Assembly: GCF_003664255.1 (NCBI RefSeq)
Contig: NZ_RCCV01000004.1
Location: forward strand, 806,001-870,000
Reading direction: 5' to 3'
From: Micromonospora sp. M71_S20
GTDB taxonomy: Bacteria; Actinomycetota; Actinomycetes; Mycobacteriales; Micromonosporaceae
DNA: 64,000 nucleotides
Below the pieces are notes generated by a model. It ran no database searches. It worked only from the letters and a program-made list of their open reading frames with translations, and was not told the origin of the DNA. Position 1 is the stretch's first letter. Every line of letters starts with the position of its first letter. The position numbers were made by a program, and so were the translations under genes. Positions 18,601-26,153 of the stretch are shown here, piece by piece.

Positions 18601-21465
18601 CCGACCAACTTCGCGACGGCCACCGTCGGGCAGCTCGCCGAGGCCCTGGAGCAGCTCGCCCGGACCGGTCGGGACACCGATACCTCCGGCCCGACCATCG
18701 TGCACGGCGTCGCCGACTGGTGCCGGGCCTGGTCGGTCGAGCTCGACGACGCGCCGCCGCCGGTCGTCGCCGGGGCGGAGGCAGACGGTGCCTGGCAGTT
18801 GTTCGCCCCTGCCGGGCACCTCATCGCCGAGCCGCTGCGCGCCTCCCTGCAGAGCGCCGGTGTCGGCGCGGGGGTGCTGGTGTGCCTGCCGGAGCGGTGT
18901 GCGGAGGCCGATCTCGAACTGGCCCTGCGCGGCGCGCAGGCGGCGGCCGCCGCCGCCCCCGGCACCCGCTTCGTCCTCGTCCAGCAGGGCCCCGGCGCGG
19001 CCGGGCTGGCCAAGACGCTACGGCTGGAGGCGCCGCACCTGCGGACCACCATCGTGCACACCCCGCCGGTGCCGGAGGCCGTGGCCCGGGTGACGGCGGA
19101 GGTCGCCGCCACCGACGGCTTCGTCGAGGTCCGTTACGACGCCGCCGGGCGGCGCCAGGTGCCCACCCTGCGCGCGTTGCCGGTGCGGCCGGCCGAGACG
19201 CGGCCGCCGCTGGGCGCCGAGGACCTGCTGCTGGTCACCGGCGGCGGCAAGGGCATCACCGCGGAGTGCGCCCTGGCGATGGCCGTCGACAGTGGCGCCA
19301 GCCTCGCCGTGCTCGGCCGCTCCGACCCCGCCCGGGACGACGAGCTGGCCGCGAACCTCAAGCGGATGGCGGACGCCGGCGTGCGGGTGCGCTACGCCCG
19401 GGCCGACGTGGCCGACCCGGAGCAGGTGCGGCAGGCGGTCGACGGGCTCGTCGCCGAGCTGGGACCGGTCACGGCGGTGCTGCACGGCGCGGGCCGCAAC
19501 GAACCGGCGGCGTTGACCGGCCTCACCATGGACGCGTTCCGCCGCACGTTCGCGCCGAAGGTCGACGGCCTGCGCGCCGTGCTCGACGCGGTCGACGGCG
19601 ACCGGCTGCGCCTGTTGGTGACGTTCGGCAGCATCATCGGCCGGGCGGGCCTGCGCGGCGAGGCGCACTACGCCACGGCCAACGACTGGCTGGCCGAGCT
19701 GACCGTCGACTTCGGCCGACGCCACCCGAACTGCCGCAGCCACTGTCTGGAGTGGTCCGTGTGGTCCGGTGTCGGCATGGGCGAGCGGCTGTCCGTGGTC
19801 GAGGCGCTCACCCGCGACGGGATCACCCCGGTCACCCCCGACCAGGGGGTGGCGATGCTCCGACGCCTGCTCGCCGACCCGCAGGCACCGTCGGTGGTGG
19901 TGGTCAGCGGGCGTACGGAGGGCATCGACACGGTCCGGATGGACCTTCCGGAGCTGCCGCTGCTGCGGTTCGTGGACCGGCCGCTCGTGCGCTACCACGG
20001 TGTCGAGCTGGTCACCGAGGCCGAACTCAAGCCGGTCACCGACCTCTACCTGGACCACCACCGGCTGGACGGCAACCTGCTGTTCCCGGCGGTGTTCGGG
20101 ATGGAGGCGATGGCCCAGGTCGCCGCCGCGCTGACCGGACGGACCGACACGCCGGTGGTCGAGCGGGCCGAGTTCCTGCGGCCCGTCGTGGTGCCGCCGG
20201 ACGGCAGCACCACCATCCGGATCGCCACCCTCGTGGTCGACGACGGGGTCGTGGACGCGGTCATCTACAGCGCCGAGACGGAGTTCAGCGCCGCGCACTT
20301 CCGGGCGCGGCTGCACTTCACCGGGGCGCGACCGCCGGCGGGCCCGCCCGAACAGGTGCCCGCCGGGCTGCCGAGCGTGCCGCTGGAGCCCGCCACCGAC
20401 CTGTACGGCGACATCCTGTTCCAGGGTGGACGGTTCCAGCGGCTGCGCCGCTACCACCGTTCGGCCGCCCGGCACGTCGACGCCGACGTCGTCACGGCGC
20501 CGCAGACCCGGTGGTTCGCCGACTACCTGCCGGCCACCCTGCTCCTCGGCGACCCCGGCGTGCGGGACGCCCTCATGCACGGCAACCAGGTCTGCGTCCC
20601 CGACGCGACGCTGCTGCCGGCCGGGATCGAACGGCTGCACCCGGCGGGGAGCCGGCTGACCGAAACGGAGGAGCTGCGCTACTGCGCCGAGGAGCGCAGC
20701 CGCGACGGCGACACCTACGTGTACGACATCGCGCTGCGCGCCGCCGACGGGGCGGTCGTGGAGCGGTGGGAGGGCCTGCGGTTGCGGGCGGTGCGCAAGA
20801 GGGACGGCCGCGGACCGTGGGTGGCACCGCTGCTCGGGTCGTACCTGGAGCGGGCCGTCGGCGACCTGGTCGGCGGTGCCGTGGCGGTCGCGGTCGAGCC
20901 GGGCCCGGCGGAGCCGTCCGGGCCCGGCGGGCAGGCCGGGCAGGCCGGGCAGGCCGGGCAGAGCACGGCGGACGAGACCCGCAGGCGGCGGGCACGCACC
21001 GCCCTGGCTGCCGGCCGGGCGGCGGGCGGGCCGGTCGAGGTGGCGTACCGGCCGGACGGCCGCCCCGAGCTGGCAGACGGGCGGTCCCTGTCGGCCGCGC
21101 ACAGCGAGAACCTGACGCTGTGCGTGGTGGGGACCGGACCGCTCGCCTGCGACGTGGAGGCGGTACGGGCCCGGGAGGAGTCGGTCTGGCACGGGCTTCT
21201 CGGCGCGCACGTCGACCTCGCCCGGCTCTGCGCCGCCGACGGCGGTGAGTCCCTGGACGCGGCGGCCACGCGGGTGTGGGCGGCGATCGAGTGCCTGCGC
21301 AAGGCGGGGCTGTCGCACCGGGCGCCGCTGGTCGCGGTGCCTTCGGACCGGGCCGGCTGGCTGGTCTTCGCCTCCGGCGACCTGCGGATCGCCACGCTCG
21401 TCACGACCGTGCGGGACCTGCCTGAGCCGATGGCGTTCGCGATCCTCACGGAAGGACGGGCCTAG
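15625..21465 (+). CDS. Iterative type I enediyne polyketide synthase, PKSE (E)
   Basis: 1946 residues, the usual PKSE size. Domains in order: ketosynthase about 1-450 (Cys211 in DGACSSSLLS, His344 in EGHGTGTA, His384 in GHTKAAAG); acyltransferase about 550-900 (Ser655 in GHSLGEIAAL); unusual central ACP about 930-1010, with DLHLSSITV placing Ser971 (or 970) at the phosphopantetheine site; ketoreductase from VTGGGKGIT near 1203, with YATAND; dehydratase near 1478 (LDHHRLDGNLLFP); C-terminal phosphopantetheinyl transferase about 1770-1946 (CDVE at 1842-1845, WAAIECLRKAG). It makes the conjugated polyene precursor of the warhead and self-activates its ACP. GTG start with GGAG upstream. A 9-base tandem repeat encodes a Gly-Gln-Ala linker before the last domain. 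Confidence 0.97.
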   Translation: MTRIAVVGMACRYPDATSPRELWENAVAGRRAFRRLPEERMRLDDYYDPDPATPDRFYARNAAVIEGYEFDRIAYKVAGSTYRSTDLTHWLALDMAAMALADAGFPMAEGLPRERTGVVVGNTLTGEFSRANQLRLRWPYVRRMVAAALKEQDWDDDQLTTFLEDFEATFKGPFPEVDEDTLAGGLSNTIAGRICNHFDFKGGGYTVDGACSSSLLSVATACKTLCDGEVDVAVAGGVDLSIDPFEIIGFAKTGALARGEMRVYDRGSNGFWPGEGCGMVVLMRESEARQAGHRIYATIAGWGISSDGKGGITRPEVAGYQLALRRAYERAGFGIETVGLFEGHGTGTAVGDATELQALSLARRTADANSPQAAISSIKGMIGHTKAAAGVAGLIKAAMAVHHEILPPTIGCVDPHEILTAEQAALRALRKAEAWPRDLPVRAGVTAMGFGGINTHIVLENGQPRRSSRLDSRFRNLAASMQDVELLLVDGGNPQELRERLQRLVEFAPTVSYAQLGDLAATLHRELRDLPYRAGVVVSSPEDAERQLRRICDALDAGEVRLFSSDGRCFLGHVSGPGRIGFLFPGQGSGKGTSGGALRRRFADVEEVYQRAALPRTGDMVATAVAQPRIVTGSMAGLRALSLLNLDATVAVGHSLGEIAALHWAGVLDEEALLRVAGVRGRTMGEHSASGTMANIGAPPERVAGLIAGLSVVIAAYNGPEQTVIAGSEAAVEDACERARSAGLRTTRLSVSHAFHSPLVEPAADAFLEALAGERFGPVTRRVVSTVTGEPLAHDTDVSALLRRQITDPVLFSQAVALAAKEVDLFVEVGPGQVLSGLASAGTDLPAVALNTDDESLAGLLRVAAAAYVVGAGGVEGTLFHDRLVRPLEVGQNFRFFASPCESAPVVRLPKGAGVRVAGPSAANGQRPEPEQPVGESSLQLLRRLAAERAELPLEMVHDGSQLLDDLHLSSITVGQLVNQAAQQLGVPAAQTPTNFATATVGQLAEALEQLARTGRDTDTSGPTIVHGVADWCRAWSVELDDAPPPVVAGAEADGAWQLFAPAGHLIAEPLRASLQSAGVGAGVLVCLPERCAEADLELALRGAQAAAAAAPGTRFVLVQQGPGAAGLAKTLRLEAPHLRTTIVHTPPVPEAVARVTAEVAATDGFVEVRYDAAGRRQVPTLRALPVRPAETRPPLGAEDLLLVTGGGKGITAECALAMAVDSGASLAVLGRSDPARDDELAANLKRMADAGVRVRYARADVADPEQVRQAVDGLVAELGPVTAVLHGAGRNEPAALTGLTMDAFRRTFAPKVDGLRAVLDAVDGDRLRLLVTFGSIIGRAGLRGEAHYATANDWLAELTVDFGRRHPNCRSHCLEWSVWSGVGMGERLSVVEALTRDGITPVTPDQGVAMLRRLLADPQAPSVVVVSGRTEGIDTVRMDLPELPLLRFVDRPLVRYHGVELVTEAELKPVTDLYLDHHRLDGNLLFPAVFGMEAMAQVAAALTGRTDTPVVERAEFLRPVVVPPDGSTTIRIATLVVDDGVVDAVIYSAETEFSAAHFRARLHFTGARPPAGPPEQVPAGLPSVPLEPATDLYGDILFQGGRFQRLRRYHRSAARHVDADVVTAPQTRWFADYLPATLLLGDPGVRDALMHGNQVCVPDATLLPAGIERLHPAGSRLTETEELRYCAEERSRDGDTYVYDIALRAADGAVVERWEGLRLRAVRKRDGRGPWVAPLLGSYLERAVGDLVGGAVAVAVEPGPAEPSGPGGQAGQAGQAGQSTADETRRRRARTALAAGRAAGGPVEVAYRPDGRPELADGRSLSAAHSENLTLCVVGTGPLACDVEAVRAREESVWHGLLGAHVDLARLCAADGGESLDAAATRVWAAIECLRKAGLSHRAPLVAVPSDRAGWLVFASGDLRIATLVTTVRDLPEPMAFAILTEGRA
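20929..20961 (+). repeat. 9-base tandem repeat in the PKSE linker
   Basis: GGGCAGGCC is repeated 3.7 times in frame, giving GQAGQAGQAGQ between the dehydratase and phosphopantetheinyl transferase domains. Units are identical, so strand slippage could change linker length by three residues per unit without breaking the frame. Confidence 0.9.
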
Positions 21466-21468
21466 TCG

Positions 21469-21909
21469 ATGGACAAGTACTTCGAGTACCTGCACACGGT
21501 GGGTTTCGAGGAGACCAACCTCGTCGGCAACGTGTACTACGTCAACTACCTGCGCTGGCAGGGGCGCTGCCGGGAGATGTTCCTGAAGGAGCGGGCGCCG
21601 GACGTGCTGGCCGACGTACGCGACGACCTGAAGCTGTTCACCCTGCGCGTCGACTGCGAGTTCTTCGCCGAGATCACGGCATTCGACGAGTTGTCCATCC
21701 GGATGCGCCTGGAGGAGCTGGCGCAGACCCAGCTCGAGTTCAGCTTCGACTACGTCAAGCTCGACCGGGACGGCGGCGAGACGCTGGTGGCCCGGGGCCG
21801 GCAGCGCATCGCCTGCATGCGCGGCCCGAACACCCGCACCGCGCCGGCGAGGGTGCCGGAGGCACTGGTGACGGCGCTCGCGCCGTACACCTCGGCGCGG
21901 CGCTCCTGA
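21469..21909 (+). CDS. Enediyne hot-dog thioesterase TEBC (E10)
   Basis: 146 residues, 4-hydroxybenzoyl-CoA thioesterase fold. The opening VGFEETNLVGNVYYVNYLRWQGRCRE is the signature of the PKSE-associated thioesterases (CalE7, DynE7, SgcE10), here quoted in part: FEETNLVGNVYYVNYLRW. The enzyme hydrolyses the polyene chain from the PKSE ACP, and with it gives the heptaene or related shunt products in reconstituted systems. It begins 3 bases after the PKSE stop, so expression is coupled. Length and motif are fully intact. Confidence 0.95.
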   Translation: MDKYFEYLHTVGFEETNLVGNVYYVNYLRWQGRCREMFLKERAPDVLADVRDDLKLFTLRVDCEFFAEITAFDELSIRMRLEELAQTQLEFSFDYVKLDRDGGETLVARGRQRIACMRGPNTRTAPARVPEALVTALAPYTSARRS

Positions 21910-21929
21910 CGGCGCGAGAAGGAGACGTC

Positions 21930-22463
21930 GTGGACGTACAGCGAACACTCACCGCCGAGATCTCCGACGTGACGGCGCTGCGGCGGGCGTACGGCGCCTT
22001 CGCCACCGGCGTCACGGTGGTGACGGTCGGCGGCGCCACCCCGCACGGGATGACCGCCAACTCGTTCACCTCGGTGTCGCTCGATCCGCCGCTGGTGCTG
22101 GTGTGCGTCGACCGGAACGCGGTGATGCACGCCTGTCTCTCCGAGACCCGGGAGTTCGGGGTGTCGGTGCTGACCGACGACCAGGAGACGGTGGCCCGCT
22201 ACTTCGCCGACGGGCGGCGGCCGCTCGGCGGTGAGCAGTTCGACCAGGTCGACTGGCGCCCGGGCGCGACGACGGGTGCGCCGCTGATCAGCGGCGCACT
22301 CGCCCACTTCGAGTGCGAGGTGTGGCGTTCCTACGACGGTGGCGACCACACCATCTTCCTCGGCCGGCTGCTCTCGCTGGAGCGCCGGGCGGACGGGGAG
22401 GCACTGCTCTTCCTCTCCGGGCGGTTTCGTCAGGTCGAGCGGGAACGGAGTGAGGCGGCATGA
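21930..22463 (+). CDS. Flavin reductase-domain protein (enediyne E6-like)
   Basis: 177 residues of the HpaC/flavin reductase-like FMN-binding split-barrel fold: RRAYGAFATGVTVVT, GMTANSFTSVSLDPPLVLVCV, FGVSVLTDDQ and GDHTIFLGRLLSLE are the family blocks. Such enzymes use NAD(P)H to supply reduced flavin to a partner monooxygenase; SgcE6 of C-1027 is the enediyne relative. AAGGAG lies 5 bases before the GTG start. The ATG of the P450 overlaps its stop. No two-component flavin monooxygenase is in the window, so its client is elsewhere or is one of the unknown proteins. Confidence 0.88.
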   Translation: MDVQRTLTAEISDVTALRRAYGAFATGVTVVTVGGATPHGMTANSFTSVSLDPPLVLVCVDRNAVMHACLSETREFGVSVLTDDQETVARYFADGRRPLGGEQFDQVDWRPGATTGAPLISGALAHFECEVWRSYDGGDHTIFLGRLLSLERRADGEALLFLSGRFRQVERERSEAA

Positions 22464-23821
22464 CGACGATCGAGGAAGGGGCCCGGCGCACGCCGCCGGG
22501 CCCGCCCCGCTCCGCCGGCCTGCACATGCTGGTCCTGATGGGCCGGGACCGGCTGCGGATGATGACCCTGGCCGCGGAGCGGTACGGCGACGCCGCCCGG
22601 CTGCCGGTCGGTCCCAAGCAGCTTTACTTCTTCAACCACCCCGACCACGCCAAGCACGTCCTGTCCGACAACAGCGCCAACTACCAGAAGGGCATCGGCC
22701 TGGTGCACGCCCGCCGGGCGCTCGGTGACGGCCTGCTCACCAGCGAGGGTGAGCTGTGGCGCAAGCAGCGCAAGGTGATCCAGCCGGCGTTCCAGAAGGG
22801 ACGGCTCGCCCAGTACGCCGGGGTGATCGGCGAGGAGGCCGCGCTGCTGGTCGAGCGGCTGGTGGCGCGGGCCGGCGGCCCTCCGGTCGACGTGCTCGAG
22901 GAGATGACCACGCTGACTTTGGGGGTGCTCGGCCGGACCCTGCTCGACGCCGAGCTGAGCGGCTTCCACGGCGTCGGCGGCTCGTTCGCCGCCGTGCAGG
23001 ACCAGGCGATGTTCGAGCTGGAGACGCTCAGCGCCGTGCCGCCGTGGATCCCGCTGCCCCGGCAGCTGCGGTTCCGGCGCGCCCGCCGCCACCTCCAGCG
23101 GGTCGTCGACGAACTCGTCGCCGGCCGGGGCCGGAACGTGGACGGTCGGGACGACGTCCTTTCCCGCCTGATCATCTCGACCCGGCTCGAGAAGGACCCG
23201 CGGGTGGCCCGGCAGCGGCTGCGCGACGAGCTGGTCACGCTGCTGCTGGCCGGGCACGAGACGACGGCCAGCACGCTGGGCTGGAGCCTGCACCTGCTCG
23301 ACCGGCATCCGGAGATCCGGCAGCGGGTCCGCGAGGAGGCCGTGACGGTGCTGGGCGACCGGCTGCCCGGGTACGAGGACCTGCACCGGCTGCGGTTCAC
23401 GGCGATGGTGGTGGAGGAGGCCATCCGGCTCTACCCGCCGGTCTGGCTCCTGCCCCGCAAGGCCCAGGAGGCCGACGAGATCGGCGGGTACCACGTGCCG
23501 GCGGGGGCCGACATCCTCATCTCCCCGTACACCCTGCACCGGCATCCCCGGTTCTGGGACGAGCCGGAGCGGTTCGACCCGGACCGCTTCGACCCGTCGC
23601 GCAGCACGGAGCGTCCCCGGTACGCGTACATCCCGTTCGGCGCCGGCCCACGGTTCTGTGTGGGCAACAACCTGGGCATGATGGAAGCCACCCTCGTCCT
23701 GGCCATGCTGCTGCGGGACGTGCGCCTGGCCGGGGTGCCGGGCCGGCCGGTGGTGCCCGAGCCGATGCTGTCGCTGCGGGTGCGCGGCGGCCTGCCGATG
23801 ACGGTCCACAAGGTCAGCTGA
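22460..23821 (+). CDS. Cytochrome P450 (enediyne E7-like)
   Basis: 453 residues. I-helix oxygen-binding motif AGHETTAS, K-helix ExxR in EEAIRLYPP, PERFDPDRF, and the haem loop FGAGPRFCVGNNLG with Cys400 as thiolate ligand are all present. The LYPP region and AGHETTA resemble the CYP102/fatty-acid-hydroxylase-like bacterial P450s, as does SgcE7. The gene overlaps the flavin reductase by ATGA and ends the forward PKSE unit; a terminator hairpin follows at 23972. No ferredoxin gene is nearby, so redox partners must be supplied in trans. Oxidation of the enediyne core or an early intermediate is inferred. Confidence 0.93.
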   Translation: MTTIEEGARRTPPGPPRSAGLHMLVLMGRDRLRMMTLAAERYGDAARLPVGPKQLYFFNHPDHAKHVLSDNSANYQKGIGLVHARRALGDGLLTSEGELWRKQRKVIQPAFQKGRLAQYAGVIGEEAALLVERLVARAGGPPVDVLEEMTTLTLGVLGRTLLDAELSGFHGVGGSFAAVQDQAMFELETLSAVPPWIPLPRQLRFRRARRHLQRVVDELVAGRGRNVDGRDDVLSRLIISTRLEKDPRVARQRLRDELVTLLLAGHETTASTLGWSLHLLDRHPEIRQRVREEAVTVLGDRLPGYEDLHRLRFTAMVVEEAIRLYPPVWLLPRKAQEADEIGGYHVPAGADILISPYTLHRHPRFWDEPERFDPDRFDPSRSTERPRYAYIPFGAGPRFCVGNNLGMMEATLVLAMLLRDVRLAGVPGRPVVPEPMLSLRVRGGLPMTVHKVS

Positions 23822-23971
23822 TCCGCGTCCACCGGTCCCGCGGCCGCTCCGGCGTCCGCGGGACCCGCGCTGTGCGTCCAGCCCTCGTCGCCAGCCCGCC
23901 CATCCGCGGTCTGTCCCGCTTGCTGCCCGTGCCCGTGCCCGACGCGCGGCGACAGGGCAGGGCAACGCGCG

Positions 23972-24003
23972 GGGCCGCCGGCGCCTGTCGGCGCCGGCGG
24001 CCC
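23972..24003. terminator. Bidirectional terminator between P450 and AraC-type gene
   Basis: Perfect 14-bp stem (GGGCCGCCGGCGCC and complement) with loop TGTC between convergent genes. Nothing else is seen in 23822-24045. Confidence 0.75.
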
Positions 24004-24045
24004 GGTGTGGAAGGCTACCGAAAGCTGTTCGTGCCCTCGGGCGGG

Positions 24046-24810
24046 TCAGGCGGCGTGCACCTTGGCCGGGTTCTGCCGTTCGAGCGCCGCCTTCCGGCTG
24101 TCGAGCAGGGCCAGGAGCACCGGTGGATCGATCTTGGACATCTGCTTGAGGTGGGCGTCCGCGGTCAGGGTCAGCTGTCCGCGGACGGTCAGCGGGCCCA
24201 CCGAGGACACCATCACCCTGCCCTGCTGGAGGCGCAGCACGTCTCCCGAGACCGAATGGCACAGCAGGTGCCAGGTGCCGTCGGGCACGTTCGCGAAACG
24301 GTAGACGCCGGGCGACTCCAGGATGGCGCACCGCACCGGCGGGCCCTCGGGGATACGGTGCGGAAACAGGCCCATGAAGATGAGCCCCGGTACGGGCCCG
24401 TCGAGGGGTGCGGTGATCCGTCCCGTGATGACGCCCTGCGATACGCCCGTCGGGCGTTGCGTGGGAATGCGGGGAGCGAAGCCTCCCATGCGTCGGTAGG
24501 TGGTGGGAGGCAGGCCGACGCTCTTGGTGAAGCGGGTGCTGAAGGTGCCGACGCTGTTGTAGCCCACCCGGAGGCTGATGTCGGTGACGTTGAGTCTTGT
24601 CGTGGTGAGCAGCCGTTTGGCCTCCTGCAGGCGGATCGCGGACAGGAATCGACCTGGGGAGATTCCGGTGACCCGCTGGAAGATGCGCGTGAAGTGGAAC
24701 TTGCTGAACATGGCCGCTCGTGCCATGTCATCCACCGTCAACTGCTCGGATAAATTGCTCCGCATGGTGTCGATGGCTCGTTCCACTGCCTGCTCTGCTG
24801 TGTCGTGCAT
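24046..24810 (-). CDS. AraC-family transcriptional regulator with N-terminal DNA-binding domain
   Basis: 254 residues. The double helix-turn-helix is at the N terminus (LTVDDMARAAMFSKFHFTRIFQRVTGISPGRFL, quoted here only as family evidence by its parts: VDDMARAAMFSKFHF and TGISPGRFLSAIRL; second helix pair ISLRVGYNSVGTFSTRF and GLPPTTYRR), followed by about 150 residues of beta-rich sequence (VPGLIFMGLFPHRIPEGPPVR; quoted partly) that could sense a ligand. Reverse order to classic AraC. ATG at 24810 chosen for GGGGGAG just upstream. It faces the P450 convergently and is divergent from the MerR gene. Likely a local regulator of the enediyne locus. Confidence 0.82.
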   Translation of the reverse strand: MHDTAEQAVERAIDTMRSNLSEQLTVDDMARAAMFSKFHFTRIFQRVTGISPGRFLSAIRLQEAKRLLTTTRLNVTDISLRVGYNSVGTFSTRFTKSVGLPPTTYRRMGGFAPRIPTQRPTGVSQGVITGRITAPLDGPVPGLIFMGLFPHRIPEGPPVRCAILESPGVYRFANVPDGTWHLLCHSVSGDVLRLQQGRVMVSSVGPLTVRGQLTLTADAHLKQMSKIDPPVLLALLDSRKAALERQNPAKVHAA

Positions 24811-25269
24811 TTGTCTCCCCCGGATTGCGGACAATCACATTGTGTGGATGTGGCGAATTTGGCCGATTGATTCGTGGTCTCGACCGCCACCATTCCCCGC
24901 TAACCGTAATCGATGCTAGCCGAGGCCAGTCGCCCGGTCAACACTTTCTGCGATCGAAGCGTAGCCAGGAGTGACCGCCCGGGGCTTATCATTTCTTGCC
25001 CGAAATTGGCACGTTCCACTGTACGTTCGAGGCGAAGATCGCTAGAATTGCTTATCGTATTGTGGAACGTGCCAGTATCCGTGCCGCTGTCTGTCTATCT
25101 TTAGCATAATTTTTCGGACATCCGGGGCGTGTTCTGATCTGTGGTGATCAGGCGTCCATGCGGTCCGGTCCACGTCGCGTCTGCCGCCGCCAGGGTCGCT
25201 ATCAATACATGGCTACCGATCGATCTCTATGGCAAGATTGCCGAAACGTTCGCCAGGGGCGGAGGACGC
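24811..25269. promoter_or_regulatory. 459-bp AT-rich divergent control region between AraC and MerR genes
   Basis: This is the most AT-rich stretch of the window apart from the gap at 14459. It contains a perfect 13-bp inverted repeat (25007-25019 and 25062-25074) and a smaller dyad CTGATC-TGTGGT-GATCAG at 25134-25151. Short frames exist but lack Shine-Dalgarno signals and actinomycete codon bias. Both regulators probably start here; exact -35/-10 boxes were not fixed. Confidence 0.6.
25007..25074. repeat. Perfect 13-bp inverted repeat, TGGCACGTTCCAC, 42-bp spacer
   Basis: TGGCACGTTCCAC at 25007-25019 and its exact complement at 25062-25074. Arm-to-arm distance of 55 bases is close to five helical turns, so two regulator dimers could face the same side of DNA. 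A third, partial GTACGTTC follows the first arm. Likely operators for one of the adjacent regulators; a hairpin or transposon-end reading is less likely. Confidence 0.7.
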
Positions 25270-25896
25270 GTGCGTATCTCGGAACTCAGTCGACAGAGTG
25301 GCGTGTCGGTCCCGACGATCAAGTTCTACCTGCGTGAGGGCTTGCTCCCGGCTGGCCTGCCCACCGGCCGCAACCAAGCCGATTACGGCGATCGGCACCT
25401 GCGGCGGATCCGCCTGATCCGGACCCTGACCGGGATAGGGGGACTGGACCTGTCCTCCGTCCGGGAGATCCTGGCCGCCATCGACGACGACGAAGCCACG
25501 TTGCGGGACGCGTACAAGGTCCTGGACCGAACCCTCTACCTGGAAGGCCCGACGACCCTGGGCCGGGCCGCCGTGGACTGCGCACGCACGGAGGTGGCGG
25601 AGCTCGCCGAGGCCCTCGGCTGGTCCACCGAGGCCACCCCCGCCGGCGAGGTGTTGGCCCATGTGCTGGCGGGGCTGCGCAGCCTCGGTTGCGCCGCCGA
25701 GGTGACCTTCTTCGTCCCCTACGCCCGCGCCGCCGAACAGCTCGTCATGACGGAACTCGACCTGGCCGCCGACGAGGGTGGTGTCGAGAAGGGCCCGGCA
25801 CTCCTCCGCAGCGTCCTGTTCGGCGTCGCCCTGTCCGCTCTGCGTCGCATGGCGCACGAGCGCCACGTCGCGATGCGATTTCCCGATCCCGATTGA
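25270..25896 (+). CDS. MerR-family transcriptional regulator
   Basis: 208 residues. The N-terminal RISELSRQSGVSVPTIKFYLREGLLP is the winged helix-turn-helix of the family (seen as ISELSRQSGVSVPTIKFYLR), then HLRRIRLIRTLTGIGGLDLS and a coiled helix. The C-terminal domain (about residues 90-208) is helical and has no metal-binding cysteines, so a small-molecule or protein signal is more likely than a metal. GTG at 25270 is chosen because GGAGG lies 4 bases before it and the family's N terminus begins exactly there. It is transcribed away from the AraC gene, and UnbV follows. Confidence 0.85.
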   Translation: MRISELSRQSGVSVPTIKFYLREGLLPAGLPTGRNQADYGDRHLRRIRLIRTLTGIGGLDLSSVREILAAIDDDEATLRDAYKVLDRTLYLEGPTTLGRAAVDCARTEVAELAEALGWSTEATPAGEVLAHVLAGLRSLGCAAEVTFFVPYARAAEQLVMTELDLAADEGGVEKGPALLRSVLFGVALSALRRMAHERHVAMRFPDPD

Positions 25897-26153
25897 GTGC
25901 GGGCGCCTAACCGCTGACGGTCTGATCCCTGAGCGCTCGCTCATCCGGCGCAGTCGGCCACTGAGCAACTTTTGAGAAGAACTCAGGCCGTGCTCCCGCG
26001 ACCATAAGTGGGTCGGCCGGCGACTTTCGCATACGGTTCGCCAGGCATCGTGAAGGGACCGCACGTCATGCCTCGACTGGTGGAGAATTGGCAGCGCTGA
26101 CCACGTGAACCGTAGCTCCCCGCGTGGTGGAAGTCCTGATCCGGCGGCAGTAA

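Noticed and set aside
25007..25074. The 13-bp inverted repeat as ends of a tiny mobile element
   Set aside because: No flanking target duplication, and 42 bp between arms is too short for a functional element; operator is a better reading.
24835..25140. Short forward frames in the AT-rich AraC-MerR spacer
   Set aside because: Lack of Shine-Dalgarno, lack of G/C third-position bias, and overlap with the inverted repeat.
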